61,401 nt of DNA from Anaerolineaceae bacterium. Its GTDB lineage: Bacteria > Chloroflexota > Anaerolineae > JAAYZQ01. The notes under the pieces were generated by a model. That model searched no databases and was not told the origin of the DNA. It saw only the letters and a list, made by a program, of their open reading frames with translations. Below are positions 8,258 through 17,480 of this stretch, one piece after another. Each line of letters begins with the position of its first letter. Position 1 is the first letter of the stretch. Made by a program: the position numbers and the translations under genes. The stretch lies in the NCBI GenBank assembly GCA_012514775.1, contig JAAYZQ010000166.1:1-61401 (forward strand). Reading direction: 5' to 3'.

Positions 8258-9457
8258 ATGCGTGTCCTGATGTTTTCCTGGGAATATCCGCCCCACGTTG
8301 TGGGAGGGCTGGGCAAGCACGTGGCCGAGATCCTGCCCCCCCTGGGCAACCTGGAGAATCTCGAAGTGCACCTGGTGGCGCCTCGTTGGGGCGGTGGAGC
8401 GGCCCGGGAGACGGTGGGCGGAGCAACGGTCCACCGTGTCGATCCCCCCATCACCGAAGGCGACTTTTACACCGGCGCCTGGCAGACCAACCTGCGGCTG
8501 GAGGAATATGGCCGCACCCTGTGGCAAGAGAGCGGCCCCTTTGACCTGATCCACGTCCACGATTGGCTCGTGGCCTTTGTCGGGGCTGCCTTCAAGCGCA
8601 ACTATGCCGTCCCCCTGGTGAGCACCATCCACGCCACGGAACAGGGCCGGGGACGCGGCTCCCTTGGCAGCGACCAGGCACGGGCCATCCACCACGTGGA
8701 ATGGTGGCTGACCTACGAGTCGTGGCGGGTCATTGCCTGCAGCGAGTACATGGCCGACGAGATCGTGGACTATTTTTCCTGTCCCCGTGACAAGATCGAC
8801 GTCATCCCCAACGGCGTCGACACCGAGCGGTTCGACCGGCTCGACGGGCTGCAGGACCTCGCCCTCTTTCGCAACATGTACGCCCTGCCCTTCGAGCAGA
8901 TTGTATTTTCCGTGGGGCGCATCGTCTACGAGAAGGGACTGCATTTGCTCATCGACGCCATGCCCGCCATCCTGGCGCAGCATCCCACGGCCAAGATCGT
9001 CATTGCCGGCAAGGGGCCCGAGCTCGATGCCCTGCGCTCCCAGGCCTGGCGCGTGGGCGTGGGCGAAAAGATCCTGCTGACGGGCTTTATCACCGACGAG
9101 GACCGCGACAAGCTGTTCAAGATCGCGAACTGCGCCGTCTTTCCCAGCATCTACGAGCCCTTTGGCATTGTCGCCCTGGAGGCCATGGCCGCCAGGTGCC
9201 CGGTGGTCGTCACCGAAGTGGGTGGGTTGAAGGACGTGGTCCTTCACAACGAGACGGGCATCGTCGTCTATCCCAACAATCCCGATTCACTGGCGTGGGG
9301 TGTCGTTCACACGCTGAAACACCCCGAATGGTCGCGAAACCGCGTGGCAAACGCCTACGAGGTGGTTCGCACCCGGTACAACTGGGAGCACATCGCCCGC
9401 GACACGGCCCGCGTGTACCGGCAGGTCGTCGCCGAGCGGGCCGTGTCGAATTGGTAG
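8258..9457 (+). CDS. GT4/GT5-type glycosyltransferase (glycogen synthase-like)
   Basis: The 399-aa protein is a two-domain GT-B enzyme. The N-terminus MFSWEYPPHVVGGLGKHV has the glycine loop of starch/glycogen synthases. IHVHDWL follows near residue 98, and the C-terminal domain carries FSVGRIVYEKGLHLL and the EPFGIVALE E-x7-E nucleotide-sugar motif. Likely roles are glycogen, maltosyl or cell-envelope glycan synthesis; the donor cannot be read from sequence. ATG 8258 has AAGGAG eight bases upstream. It is the last gene of the plus-strand block and is convergent with the beta-propeller gene 13 nt away. Confidence 0.85.
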   Translation: MRVLMFSWEYPPHVVGGLGKHVAEILPPLGNLENLEVHLVAPRWGGGAARETVGGATVHRVDPPITEGDFYTGAWQTNLRLEEYGRTLWQESGPFDLIHVHDWLVAFVGAAFKRNYAVPLVSTIHATEQGRGRGSLGSDQARAIHHVEWWLTYESWRVIACSEYMADEIVDYFSCPRDKIDVIPNGVDTERFDRLDGLQDLALFRNMYALPFEQIVFSVGRIVYEKGLHLLIDAMPAILAQHPTAKIVIAGKGPELDALRSQAWRVGVGEKILLTGFITDEDRDKLFKIANCAVFPSIYEPFGIVALEAMAARCPVVVTEVGGLKDVVLHNETGIVVYPNNPDSLAWGVVHTLKHPEWSRNRVANAYEVVRTRYNWEHIARDTARVYRQVVAERAVSNW

Positions 9458-9470
9458 GACTGGAGAGGCC

Positions 9471-11618
9471 TCACGGCGGCGGGACTTCCCCGCCCGCGGC
9501 AGACCAGATCTGCACCTGTCCGTCATAGCTCGCCAGGTACAGCAGGTGCCGCCGGGGGTCGAGGGCGTAGAGTGTCAATTCGGCAGGCAGCGGCACGGCG
9601 CCCAGGATCTCCAGGCGCCCGGCATCGAGCACGAGCAGCCGGGGCGGCTCGTCCATGCTTTTCGCGGCGACGTACAGCCGGCCGAGATCCGGGTCAACAC
9701 GCAACCCTCCGGTCGGGCCTTCCAGCCGTGCGATGACCGTCCGGCCGTCCTCCAATAGGATGATCGAGCCACGGCTCATCCATGATTGCGACACGTAGGC
9801 CCGGCCGCTAGCCGGATCCACGTCGAGATAGTCCACACTGATCTCGAGCTCGGCGATCTTCTCGTGGCTGAGTGACTCGTAGACGTTCAAGTAGTTGCGA
9901 TTGCTGGTGCTGGTGCTGCCGGTGTTCATCACGACGAACAGGCGACCGGTTCCAGGATCGACCGTGGCCCCCACCGCCCTTGGACTCGGATTCCAGCGTT
10001 CTGGCGGTGGCAGCGTGTCCGAGAGGACGCCGGTCACGGTCATAGTCTCCAGGCTGGCAATATACACGCCGTCGCGGACGAGGTACAGGCCGCCCGAGTG
10101 GGGATCCGCCACCGGCTCGCTGCCCAGCAGCGGGATTATGCCGATCTTCTCCAGTCGCCCGGCGTCGAATACACGCACCGGAACGTCACGCTCGCGGCTG
10201 CCCGTATACACACGGCCGTGCGGACCATCAACCGAGACGCTGCCCTGGGCCATCAAGATAGCCAGCTCGACATCGGTGTCCGAGTCCAGGACCCTCAGCC
10301 GCCCGGCCCGATCGATGATATACACGTGACCCCGCTCCGGATCGACCTCGAGATCCAGCAACTCCATGGCCGTCGCCGCGATAGCCGCCACCCGCCCGGA
10401 TTCTACATCCACTATGCTGACCGCGTTCCTCGCAGGGTGGCTAACCAGAAGACGGCCATTGTGGGCATCCCAGGTCAGCGAGTAGGGTGAATGCAAAAGC
10501 GGAATTGTCGCCATTCGCTGCCAGGTCGAGGGGTCGATGACGGTGACGTGGTGATCTGTGCAAGACTCGTGAGCCATGAAAAGCCGCCGGCCGTCGTCGT
10601 CCAGTGCCAGGCCAATTCGCCCCGCCCACCGGCCCTCATCGCGTTCCTCCAGCAGCCGGCCGTCCGCGTCCAGCATGGACACCAGGCTGTTGCTTCCGCC
10701 ATTCAGCGCGACAAACACCCGCCCCCCGGCTTGGTGCACGACCAGGCTTTCAGGTCCGCCGCTCAATGGCACGGAAACGAGCTGCGCCAGATCGGCAGCG
10801 TGGTATACGAACAACCTGTTGCCGTCGGGGCACATGCCGGCCAGGTAGAGACGCCCGGCAGCCGGGTTCAAGCCCAGTTCCAGCCATAAGGCGCAACCCG
10901 GCAGCGGAACCTGCGCCAGCGTCTCGAATCCCTCCGCATCGAGCACGCGCAGGCTTTCCGCGCCGGCCACGTACACCCGGCCGCCAGCCTCATCAAGCGT
11001 GAGCAGGCCAACGTCCGGCAGGGTACCGATGATGCCCAGTGTTCGGGCATCGAGCACACTGGCCGTCGCCATGCCCGCGTTGACGGCATAGACCCTGTCG
11101 CGGACGGTGTCGACGGCCATGTCTCCGTCGCTGGCAGAATCGGGGGCCGTCGCCACAACCGCCACCACCTGCGTGCTGGCGAGATCGATGGCCGTGACCA
11201 GGCCTTGGCCGACTTGAAAGTCGTCGGTTCGGATGTAAACACGGTCAAGCCCGGGGTGAATGGCCATGGCCTTGGGCTCGTAGCTGTTCCCGGCCGGGAT
11301 GTGGAAATGAAGTGTGCGCCGGGGCGCCGGCAGCAACTCACCGGCACCGGCAGGCGCCAGGGACGTAGAGGCGACGGTCACGTCCAGAGCCGTGGGGGCC
11401 ATGGTGGCGTCCGGGGCCGTGGGGGTGACGGTCGCATCCAGGGCCGTGGGCGAGGCGACCGCGTCGCCGGTGGGAGCCGGGGACGCGAGCCGATCGACTG
11501 GCGTGGGGGTAGCCACGGATGCGGTCACAGTCGACGGCCGCACCTGCAGCCCCGACCCGGTGGCGCAGGCCGACAAACCCAGAATGACCACAAAAGCCAG
11601 GCTTCTCATGACACGCAT
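9471..11618 (-). CDS. beta-propeller (YVTN/NHL-like) lipoprotein
   Basis: The 715-aa protein has a lipoprotein signal (LGLSAC, Cys18), then a low-complexity Pro/Thr/Ala linker with three 9-residue repeats (57-83). More than ten blade-like repeats follow, with patterns such as GRVYVAG, GRLYLAG, GRLFVVMN and GHVYIIDRAG from ~105 to the end. This is typical of surface propeller proteins of unknown ligand. The start at 11618 has AGGAGG five bases upstream. The gene stands alone between a convergent glycosyltransferase and an upstream phosphorylase gene. No enzymatic motif is visible. Confidence 0.8.
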   Translation of the reverse strand: MRVMRSLAFVVILGLSACATGSGLQVRPSTVTASVATPTPVDRLASPAPTGDAVASPTALDATVTPTAPDATMAPTALDVTVASTSLAPAGAGELLPAPRRTLHFHIPAGNSYEPKAMAIHPGLDRVYIRTDDFQVGQGLVTAIDLASTQVVAVVATAPDSASDGDMAVDTVRDRVYAVNAGMATASVLDARTLGIIGTLPDVGLLTLDEAGGRVYVAGAESLRVLDAEGFETLAQVPLPGCALWLELGLNPAAGRLYLAGMCPDGNRLFVYHAADLAQLVSVPLSGGPESLVVHQAGGRVFVALNGGSNSLVSMLDADGRLLEERDEGRWAGRIGLALDDDGRRLFMAHESCTDHHVTVIDPSTWQRMATIPLLHSPYSLTWDAHNGRLLVSHPARNAVSIVDVESGRVAAIAATAMELLDLEVDPERGHVYIIDRAGRLRVLDSDTDVELAILMAQGSVSVDGPHGRVYTGSRERDVPVRVFDAGRLEKIGIIPLLGSEPVADPHSGGLYLVRDGVYIASLETMTVTGVLSDTLPPPERWNPSPRAVGATVDPGTGRLFVVMNTGSTSTSNRNYLNVYESLSHEKIAELEISVDYLDVDPASGRAYVSQSWMSRGSIILLEDGRTVIARLEGPTGGLRVDPDLGRLYVAAKSMDEPPRLLVLDAGRLEILGAVPLPAELTLYALDPRRHLLYLASYDGQVQIWSAAGGEVPPP
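11370..11450 (-). repeat. 27-bp tandem repeat encoding a PTA-D linker
   Basis: Three in-frame 9-residue units (PTALDATVT, PTAPDATMA, PTALDVTVA) occupy residues 57-83 of the propeller lipoprotein. They form a flexible stalk between the lipid anchor and the propeller. Such arrays often vary in length between strains. Confidence 0.75.
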
Positions 11619-11781
11619 CCGGTCCTCCTGTGGGCTGCCGCCTCGGTCGATGACGAGTCGGTATCGGCATCCCTTACGGATCGCAACTATGAGACGTCAG
11701 TCGTCCTATCCGTGTTCCCGGGTATGCCGCCACTGAACGGATGGCCAGAACTTGGGCAGCGTGGTGTTCTGCTCGGCTGGA

Positions 11782-13086
11782 TTATGTCACGACGCGGTGG
11801 ATGAGTGGCGGAGGATCGACCGGCTCGTCGCTCCACTCGTAGGCGGCCAGGAGCCGCTGTTGGGCGCCGGCAAGCTTGCCCTCGTCGTTGGCATGCAGCG
11901 TCAACAGCGGTTGGTCTTTTTCCACGCGATCGCCGATCTTGGCGTGGAGAACCACGCCCACGGCGTGGTCGATGGAATCGCCCTTTTTGGCGCGGCCACC
12001 TCCCAGCAGCATGGACGTCAGGCCCACTTCCCGGGCGTCGAGGGCAGCAACGTACCCTGTGCGTGGCGACGGCAGCTCGCGGCTGATCTTGGCCGCCGGC
12101 AGGCGAGACGGATCGTCAACGTATGCCACGTCGCCGCCCTGAGCTTCGATCCACGTCCGGAACTTGGCCAAGGCCTGGCGGTTGTCGAGGAGATGACCAA
12201 GCTCCTCCTCGGCGATGGTGGCGCTCTCCGCACCGCCGGCCACCATCATCATCTGGCTGGCGAGGGCCAGGCAGTGCTGGCGAAAGTCGGCCGGCCCGTG
12301 ACCGTGCAGCGTGTCGAGGGCCTCCCGCAACTCCAGGGCGTTGCCCACGGCCCGGCCCAGGGGTTGGCTCATGTCCGAGAGGAGGGCACGCACCTTCCGG
12401 CCCACCTTGGTGCCGATGCGCACCATGAGCGAAGCCAGCTCCAGGGCCTCCGCTTCGGTCTGCATGAACGCGCCGTGTCCCAGCTTGACGTCGAGGACGA
12501 TGCCGTTGGTGCCCGCGGCAATCTTTTTGCTCATGATCGAGCTGGCAATGAGAGGCAGGCTATTAACCGTGGCCGTCACGTCGCGCAGGGCGTAGAGCTT
12601 GCCGTCCGCCGGCACCAGGCGTCCCGACTGCCCCGTGACCACCAGCCCAATGCTGGCCAGTTGGGCCCGAAACTCCTCGATGCTCAGGTCGGCCCGAAAG
12701 CCGGGGATCGACTCCAGCTTGTCGAGGGTGCCCCCCGTAAATCCCAGTCCCCGGCCCGACATCTTGCCCACGTAGACCCCTGCCGACGCCACCAGGGGAG
12801 CCACTACGAGAGTCGTCTTGTCGCCCACGCCCCCTGTGGAATGCTTGTCCACTACAAAGGACGCGATATCCTCCAGGTTCAACTGCTCGCCGGAGCGCAC
12901 CATGGCCATGGTCAGGTCGATGGTCTCCTGGGGGTCCATGCCCTGCAGAACGACGGCCATCAGCCACGCCGAAACCTGGTAATCGGAAATGGTGTCCTGG
13001 GTGAAACCCTGGACAAAGAAATCGATCTGTTCGGCAGTCAGTGCAAGGCCGTCTCGCTTGCGGGCAATGATATCTACAGCTCGCAT
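11782..13086 (-). CDS. pdp: pyrimidine-nucleoside (thymidine) phosphorylase
   Basis: Phosphorolyses uridine, deoxyuridine or thymidine to base plus (deoxy)ribose-1-phosphate in nucleoside salvage. The 434-aa protein has the full fold. The signature region is VDKHSTGGVGDKT followed by KMSGRGLGFTGGTLDKLES. SSIMSKKIAAGT and LDVKLGHGAFM carry phosphate and pyrimidine contacts, and the C-terminal domain is GDRVEKDQPLLTLHAN. The open frame adds 10 codons upstream, but ATG 13086 starts with the family-typical MRAVDIIARKRDG and has GGAGG six bases upstream. It is read from its own promoter at 13105-13132, divergent from the response-regulator gene. Confidence 0.95.
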   Translation of the reverse strand: MRAVDIIARKRDGLALTAEQIDFFVQGFTQDTISDYQVSAWLMAVVLQGMDPQETIDLTMAMVRSGEQLNLEDIASFVVDKHSTGGVGDKTTLVVAPLVASAGVYVGKMSGRGLGFTGGTLDKLESIPGFRADLSIEEFRAQLASIGLVVTGQSGRLVPADGKLYALRDVTATVNSLPLIASSIMSKKIAAGTNGIVLDVKLGHGAFMQTEAEALELASLMVRIGTKVGRKVRALLSDMSQPLGRAVGNALELREALDTLHGHGPADFRQHCLALASQMMMVAGGAESATIAEEELGHLLDNRQALAKFRTWIEAQGGDVAYVDDPSRLPAAKISRELPSPRTGYVAALDAREVGLTSMLLGGGRAKKGDSIDHAVGVVLHAKIGDRVEKDQPLLTLHANDEGKLAGAQQRLLAAYEWSDEPVDPPPLIHRVVT

Positions 13087-13104
13087 AGGTTCCTCCAGGT
13101 TCTC

Positions 13105-13132
13105 AGTATAGCACAAAGCAACCGTTTGTAAA
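13105..13132 (-). promoter_or_regulatory. promoter of the pyrimidine-nucleoside phosphorylase gene
   Basis: On the minus strand, TTTACA (13132-13127), 16 nt, then TATACT (13110-13105). Ten of twelve positions match consensus. The transcript would have a very short leader carrying GGAGG. It overlaps none of the divergent promoter elements at 13136-13164 but lies within 4 bp of them. Confidence 0.7.
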
Positions 13133-13135
13133 GTT

Positions 13136-13164
13136 TTGTTGCGCCTGGAAGCGTGTGGTATAAT
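13136..13164 (+). promoter_or_regulatory. promoter of the response regulator / trmFO operon
   Basis: TTGTTG (13136-13141), a 17-nt spacer, then a perfect TATAAT (13159-13164). AGGAGG follows at 13171-13176, just ahead of the ATG at 13185. Confidence 0.7.
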
Positions 13165-13184
13165 GCCGGCAGGAGGTTTCGCCC

Positions 13185-13571
13185 ATGCCCGCCCGAATTC
13201 TGATCGTCGACGACGAAAAACAACTGACGCAATTTCTGCGCGAGGTGCTGCTCCTTGAGGTACCGGACGCCACGGTGGACATTGCCCACTCCGGCGAAGA
13301 GGCCTTGAGCTGCCTGGCGGGCGCCACCTACCACCTGATCTTTGCCGACCTGCGCATGCCCGGCGTCGGCGGCATGGAGCTGATCCGGGGGCTCCGCTAC
13401 CTGGACACCAACGTGCCCGTGGTCCTCATGACCGGTTACGGCACGCCACAGCTTGAGGAACAGGCCAGGCTCCTTGGCGTCCACTCCTACCTGGACAAGC
13501 CCTTTGACGCGGTCCAGATCGCCGAACTGCTCGCCCTGACCCTGCCCTCAGGATTGGTGCACAATGGCTGA
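13185..13571 (+). CDS. receiver-only (CheY-like) response regulator
   Basis: The 128-aa protein is a single receiver domain with all key residues: the acidic pair D9-D10, phospho-acceptor D55 (FADLRMPG), T83 (LMTGYG) and K105 (DKPF). No output domain follows, so it probably acts by protein contact or in a phosphorelay. Its partner kinase is not adjacent; three histidine kinases lie further right in the window. The last 8 nt overlap trmFO, so the two are translated together, which is an odd pairing of signalling and tRNA modification. Confidence 0.93.
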   Translation: MPARILIVDDEKQLTQFLREVLLLEVPDATVDIAHSGEEALSCLAGATYHLIFADLRMPGVGGMELIRGLRYLDTNVPVVLMTGYGTPQLEEQARLLGVHSYLDKPFDAVQIAELLALTLPSGLVHNG

Positions 13572-14907
13572 GATGAGGTCCTTGACGGTGGTTGGCGGTG
13601 GGCTGGCGGGCAGCGAGGCGGCCTGGCAGGCGGCGGGGCGCGGGCTGCGGGTCATTCTGTACGAAATGCGTCCCGGCAGCAACACGCCTGCCCACGTCAC
13701 CGACCGGCTGGCCGAGCTGGTCTGCTCCAATTCCCTGGGTTCGAACCTGCCGGACCGGGCCCCCGGGCTGCTGAAGGACGAACTGCGCCGCCTGGGCTCG
13801 TTGGTGGTGGCCTGCGCCGACGCCACCGCCGTGCCCGCGGGCGGTGCGCTGGCCGTCGACCGCGAGGCCTTTGCCGCCCTGGTGACCGAGCGCGTGGTGG
13901 CCCACCCACGCATCGAGTTGCGCCGCCAGGAGGTGACCTCCATCCCGGGCGAGGGGCTGGTGATCATTGCTACCGGCCCCCTGACGGCCCCCACCCTGGC
14001 CGACCAGATCGCAACCCTCACCGGCTCGCAGCACCTCTACTTCTACGACGCCATGGCGCCCATCGTCAGCGCCGAGTCGGTGGACATGTCCATCGCCTTT
14101 CGCGCCAGCCGCTATGGCGAGGCTGAGGAAGAGGGCGACTATCTCAACTGCCCCATGAACCAAGAAGAGTACGAGCACTTTGTGGAAGCGCTCCTGGCCG
14201 CCGAGACGATCCCCCTTCGCGAATTTGAGCGCGAGGACCCCCGCTTCTTCGAAGCCTGCCTGCCCGTCGAAGAGCTGGCCCGGCGCGGGCCGCGCGCCCT
14301 GGCCTTTGGCCCGCTCAAGCCCGTGGGCCTCACCGATCCGCGCACGGGCCGCCGGCCGTATGCCGTGGTCCAGTTGCGACAGGACAACCAGGCGGCCACG
14401 CTGTACAACATGGTGGGCTTTCAGACCAACCTGAAGTGGGGGGAGCAGGAGCGGGTCTTTCGCCTCATTCCCGGCCTGGCCGGGGCCGAGTTCGTGCGCT
14501 ACGGGCAGATGCACCGCAACACCTACGTCAGTGCCCCGGCCCTGCTCAAGCCCACGTTGCAGCTTCGCGAGCGGCCCGACCTCTTTTTCGCCGGGCAGAT
14601 CGCGGGCACCGAAGGATACATCGGGTCCGTGGCCAGCGGGCTGGTGGCCGGCGTGAACGCCGCGCGGCTGGCCGCCAGGCAAGAGCCCGTGGCCCCGCCA
14701 CCCGAAACCATGATCGGCGCCCTGTGCCACTATGTGTCGGGCGCCAACCCGGAGGGGTTTCAGCCCATGAAGGCCAACTTCGGGCTGCTGCCGCCCCTCG
14801 ATCCTCCCGTGCGCAACAAGCGCGCACGCTACGCGGCCTATGCCCGGCGCGCCCTGGAGACCCTGGAGCGCTTTGTCGCCGAGTCCGGGCTCGACGCCAC
14901 GACCTGA
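13564..14907 (+). CDS. trmFO: methylenetetrahydrofolate--tRNA-(uracil-54-C5)-methyltransferase TrmFO
   Basis: Makes 5-methyluridine at position 54 of tRNA using methylene-tetrahydrofolate and FAD. The 447-aa protein has the Rossmann FAD motif [16 protein letters not shown] at the N-terminus. The conserved Cys region [20 protein letters not shown] and GYTVEY-type contacts are represented, with [17 protein letters not shown] near 350. The C-terminal tail [19 protein letters not shown] is typical. Length is normal for the family. It overlaps the preceding receiver gene by 8 nt. Confidence 0.95.
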   Translation: MAEMRSLTVVGGGLAGSEAAWQAAGRGLRVILYEMRPGSNTPAHVTDRLAELVCSNSLGSNLPDRAPGLLKDELRRLGSLVVACADATAVPAGGALAVDREAFAALVTERVVAHPRIELRRQEVTSIPGEGLVIIATGPLTAPTLADQIATLTGSQHLYFYDAMAPIVSAESVDMSIAFRASRYGEAEEEGDYLNCPMNQEEYEHFVEALLAAETIPLREFEREDPRFFEACLPVEELARRGPRALAFGPLKPVGLTDPRTGRRPYAVVQLRQDNQAATLYNMVGFQTNLKWGEQERVFRLIPGLAGAEFVRYGQMHRNTYVSAPALLKPTLQLRERPDLFFAGQIAGTEGYIGSVASGLVAGVNAARLAARQEPVAPPPETMIGALCHYVSGANPEGFQPMKANFGLLPPLDPPVRNKRARYAAYARRALETLERFVAESGLDATT

Positions 14908-14940
14908 GCGTCCGACGCAACCACACACTCATCTCTCACC

Positions 14941-14978
14941 CCCGGCTTGCCGCGGGTCTTGGCTCGCGGAAAGCCGGG
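14941..14978 (+). other. strong hairpin between trmFO and the hydrolase gene
   Basis: CCCGGCTT (14941-14948) pairs with AAGCCGGG (14971-14978). Inside it CCGCG (14950-14954) pairs with CGCGG (14965-14969), with one G/A mismatch and a 10-nt loop. There is no U-tract on either strand. It may end trmFO transcription in a Rho-aided way or protect the mRNA end. Confidence 0.5.
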
Positions 14979-15053
14979 CATGAACGAGTTCCGACGCTCG
15001 CCGCGGTGGACACTCCGCCGGCGGCCACCATCTCCGAGTAAGGAGGACAGGAG

Positions 15054-16535
15054 ATGAGACTCTTGGAAGTCCTGTTATCGCTTGCAAACCTGCTGGCGTT
15101 CTTCAGCCTGGCATTCCGGCTGCCCCGCGCCGTGCGCTGGATGCGCCTTTCCGCGCCGGCGGCGCTGCCGGTGGCCGGCGTCCAGGCCCTGCTGGAGGGT
15201 ACTCGCTGGCAGATGGTCCCGGCGTACGGGCTGGCCGGGCTCTTTTTCTTTGCCTGGCTGTTGGCCAAAGCCGGGCCGTCCGGCAACCTGTCCAGCCGGC
15301 TGGTCCGCGGCCTCGTCGCCGGCGTTGGCATCGTCGGGCTGCCGGTCTCTATCGCTTTGCCGCTGCTGGCCCCCGTCTTTCGCTTTCCACCTCCGGGCGG
15401 GCCCTACCGAATTGGCACGCTGACCTACCACTGGGTCGATACGAGCCGTCCCGAGATCTTCAGTGAGCCGAGCGCCCGTCGGGAGCTGATGGTCCAGATC
15501 TGGTACCCGGCTCGGGGGGAAACCTCATCCGCGCGTGCGCCCTACATGCAAGGCGTCGGGGCCCTTGCCCCGGGGCTGGCCCGGCTGGCCCACCTGCCGG
15601 GGTTCGCCTTCGGGCACCTGCGGCACGTCACCACGAACGCCATCCCGTCCGCGCCCGTGGCAGACGAGGAGCCCAACTACCCGGTGTTGCTCTTCCTGGA
15701 AGGGCTTGGTGGCTTTCGCCAGATGAACACCTTCCAGGTGGAGGAGCTGGTGTCGCACGGCTACATCGTCGCGGCCATCGATCAGCCATACGCTGCTGCG
15801 GCGGTGGTCTTTCCCGACGGCCGCCAGGCAGCCGGGTTACCCGTAGACCAATCGAAACCACTGGTTCTCCAGAGCTACCTCCCGTCGGAAACCGCGCCAA
15901 CGTTGCACGGGAGGGCGTTCCCCGAGGGTATCATCCCGTACCTCGCCCAGGACGTCATCTTTACCCTGGATCGGCTGGCCGACCTGAACCGGGAAGACCC
16001 GCACGGCATCCTGACCGGGCGGCTGGACCTGGAGCGCGCGGGCACCTTTGGCGTTTCGCTCGGCGGCATCGTCGCCGCCGAGTCCTGCCGTCTGGCGCCA
16101 CAATTGCGCGCCTGCCTGTTCATGGATGCCCCCATGCCCGTCGGCGTGGTCCGCGACGGCCTGCGGCAGCCAACAATGATCATCACCCGCGACGCGGAGA
16201 CGATGCGGCTGGAAAGGGAGCGCGCCGGCGGTTGGCCGGAGTACGAGATCGAGATCCACCAGACCAGCATGCGGGCAGTGTACGACAGCCTGCCGGGCGA
16301 TGGTTACTTTCTTCGAGTGCCCGGCATCTTTCACATCGACTTTACCGACGTCCCGTCCTGGTCGCCCATCGCCGGGAGGCTAGGCTTCTCCGGGCTGCTC
16401 CCGGCCGAGCGGTCCCACGCCATCCTGAACGCCTACACGCTGACCTTTTTCGAGCGGCATCTGAAGGGCCGCCCGGCGCCGCTGCTCGATGGGCCGTCTG
16501 CTCAATATCCGGAAGTGCTCTTTGAAAGACGATAG
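15054..16535 (+). CDS. membrane-anchored PAF-acetylhydrolase-like alpha/beta hydrolase
   Basis: The 493-aa protein begins with about three or four hydrophobic segments (residues ~5-25, 38-55, 60-72, 85-110) followed by an exported alpha/beta-hydrolase domain. The family match is to platelet-activating-factor acetylhydrolase II. It shows RRELMVQIWYPA near 145, the oxyanion-type block YPVLLFLEGLGGF, nucleophile elbow GVSLGG near 330, and the His motif PGIFHIDFTD near 425. These esterases remove short or oxidised acyl chains from lipids, but the substrate here is unknown. ATG 15054 follows AAGGAGG. Downstream it is convergent with the UspA operon. Confidence 0.8.
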   Translation: MRLLEVLLSLANLLAFFSLAFRLPRAVRWMRLSAPAALPVAGVQALLEGTRWQMVPAYGLAGLFFFAWLLAKAGPSGNLSSRLVRGLVAGVGIVGLPVSIALPLLAPVFRFPPPGGPYRIGTLTYHWVDTSRPEIFSEPSARRELMVQIWYPARGETSSARAPYMQGVGALAPGLARLAHLPGFAFGHLRHVTTNAIPSAPVADEEPNYPVLLFLEGLGGFRQMNTFQVEELVSHGYIVAAIDQPYAAAAVVFPDGRQAAGLPVDQSKPLVLQSYLPSETAPTLHGRAFPEGIIPYLAQDVIFTLDRLADLNREDPHGILTGRLDLERAGTFGVSLGGIVAAESCRLAPQLRACLFMDAPMPVGVVRDGLRQPTMIITRDAETMRLERERAGGWPEYEIEIHQTSMRAVYDSLPGDGYFLRVPGIFHIDFTDVPSWSPIAGRLGFSGLLPAERSHAILNAYTLTFFERHLKGRPAPLLDGPSAQYPEVLFERR

Positions 16536-16623
16536 AATCAGTAGTCGAGATATGAAATAGCAATCAGAGAATAAGCCAAACTCCGAACGTGTGCCCGGGC
16601 CAAGGGCCCTTCGCCGGGGCGGG

Positions 16624-17469
16624 TTAGTGGCTCTCCCTCGCGTCTGCCGGCGCCTTGGCCACGAGAATGGCCCGGTCGATGCAAGTGATGAGCTGGCGCG
16701 TCACGTCCTCCAGCAGAAAGCGCATCCAGCCGGCGGCAATGTGCGTGCCGATGACCACCACGTCGTAGGGCTGGCCACACGCCTCGTCCATGATCTCGTC
16801 CACCACCAGGCCGTGGCGCACCCGCGCCCGGGCCTTGACGCCCATGTCGCCCAGGAGCGCCAGGGCCTGCTTGAGGTGCAGCCCCTCGCGGCTGCCGTGG
16901 GCCATGAGCTCGTCGGCCCGTCCCTCCAGGTCTTCCAGGCCGCGGGTCGAGAGATAAGTAGCCGGCACCTGTGACATCACGTGGAGCACGGTGACCTCGG
17001 CGCCCACCAGGGAGGCCAGTTTGCCGCCCGTCTCCACCGCGGCCAGGCCCGGCTTGCCGGCGGCCGTGCAGATCAGCACCTTCTCGATCTTGGGCAGCCA
17101 GCCGCGCACGATGAGCACCGGGAGCTCGCTGTGGCGGGCGATGCGCTCGGCCGTGGAGCCCATGAGGAAACGGGTGATGCCCCGCCGGCCGCGGGCGCCA
17201 AGCACCACAAGGTCATACGAGCCGGCCTCCGCTTCTTTCAGGATCTCTTCGGCGGGATGCCCCTTGCGCACCTTTAGCTCGGGGGCCGGCGCGCCGGCCA
17301 GCCATTCCTGCCCTTGCGCCAGGGCGCGGTCCAGGAGCGCTCGCTCGTTCGGGTCTTCGAGGACACCCAGGATGGTGGCCGGCCTGGACGAGGCACGCGC
17401 AATGAGGCTGCCAAAGCGCAGGGCGGCCTGCCCGTGCTCGGAACCGTCGGTACAAAGTAGGATTCGCAT
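16624..17469 (-). CDS. tandem universal stress protein (UspA) domains
   Basis: Two UspA folds lie in one 281-aa chain. The first runs from MRILLCTDGS to the ATP-binding motif GARGRRGITRFLMGSTAERI. The second runs from KVLICTAAGKPG to VIGTHIAAGWMRFLLEDVTRQLI. The second nucleotide motif is degenerate, so only the first half may bind ATP. ATG 17469 is preferred because it begins the UspA core and has GGAGAG before it; an ATG at 17481 would add four residues and overlap the previous stop. It is the third gene of the P-ATPase / Na-Pi / UspA operon and suggests a stress or ion-homeostasis role. Confidence 0.88.
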   Translation of the reverse strand: MRILLCTDGSEHGQAALRFGSLIARASSRPATILGVLEDPNERALLDRALAQGQEWLAGAPAPELKVRKGHPAEEILKEAEAGSYDLVVLGARGRRGITRFLMGSTAERIARHSELPVLIVRGWLPKIEKVLICTAAGKPGLAAVETGGKLASLVGAEVTVLHVMSQVPATYLSTRGLEDLEGRADELMAHGSREGLHLKQALALLGDMGVKARARVRHGLVVDEIMDEACGQPYDVVVIGTHIAAGWMRFLLEDVTRQLITCIDRAILVAKAPADARESH

Positions 17470-17480
17470 CGGACTCTCCA

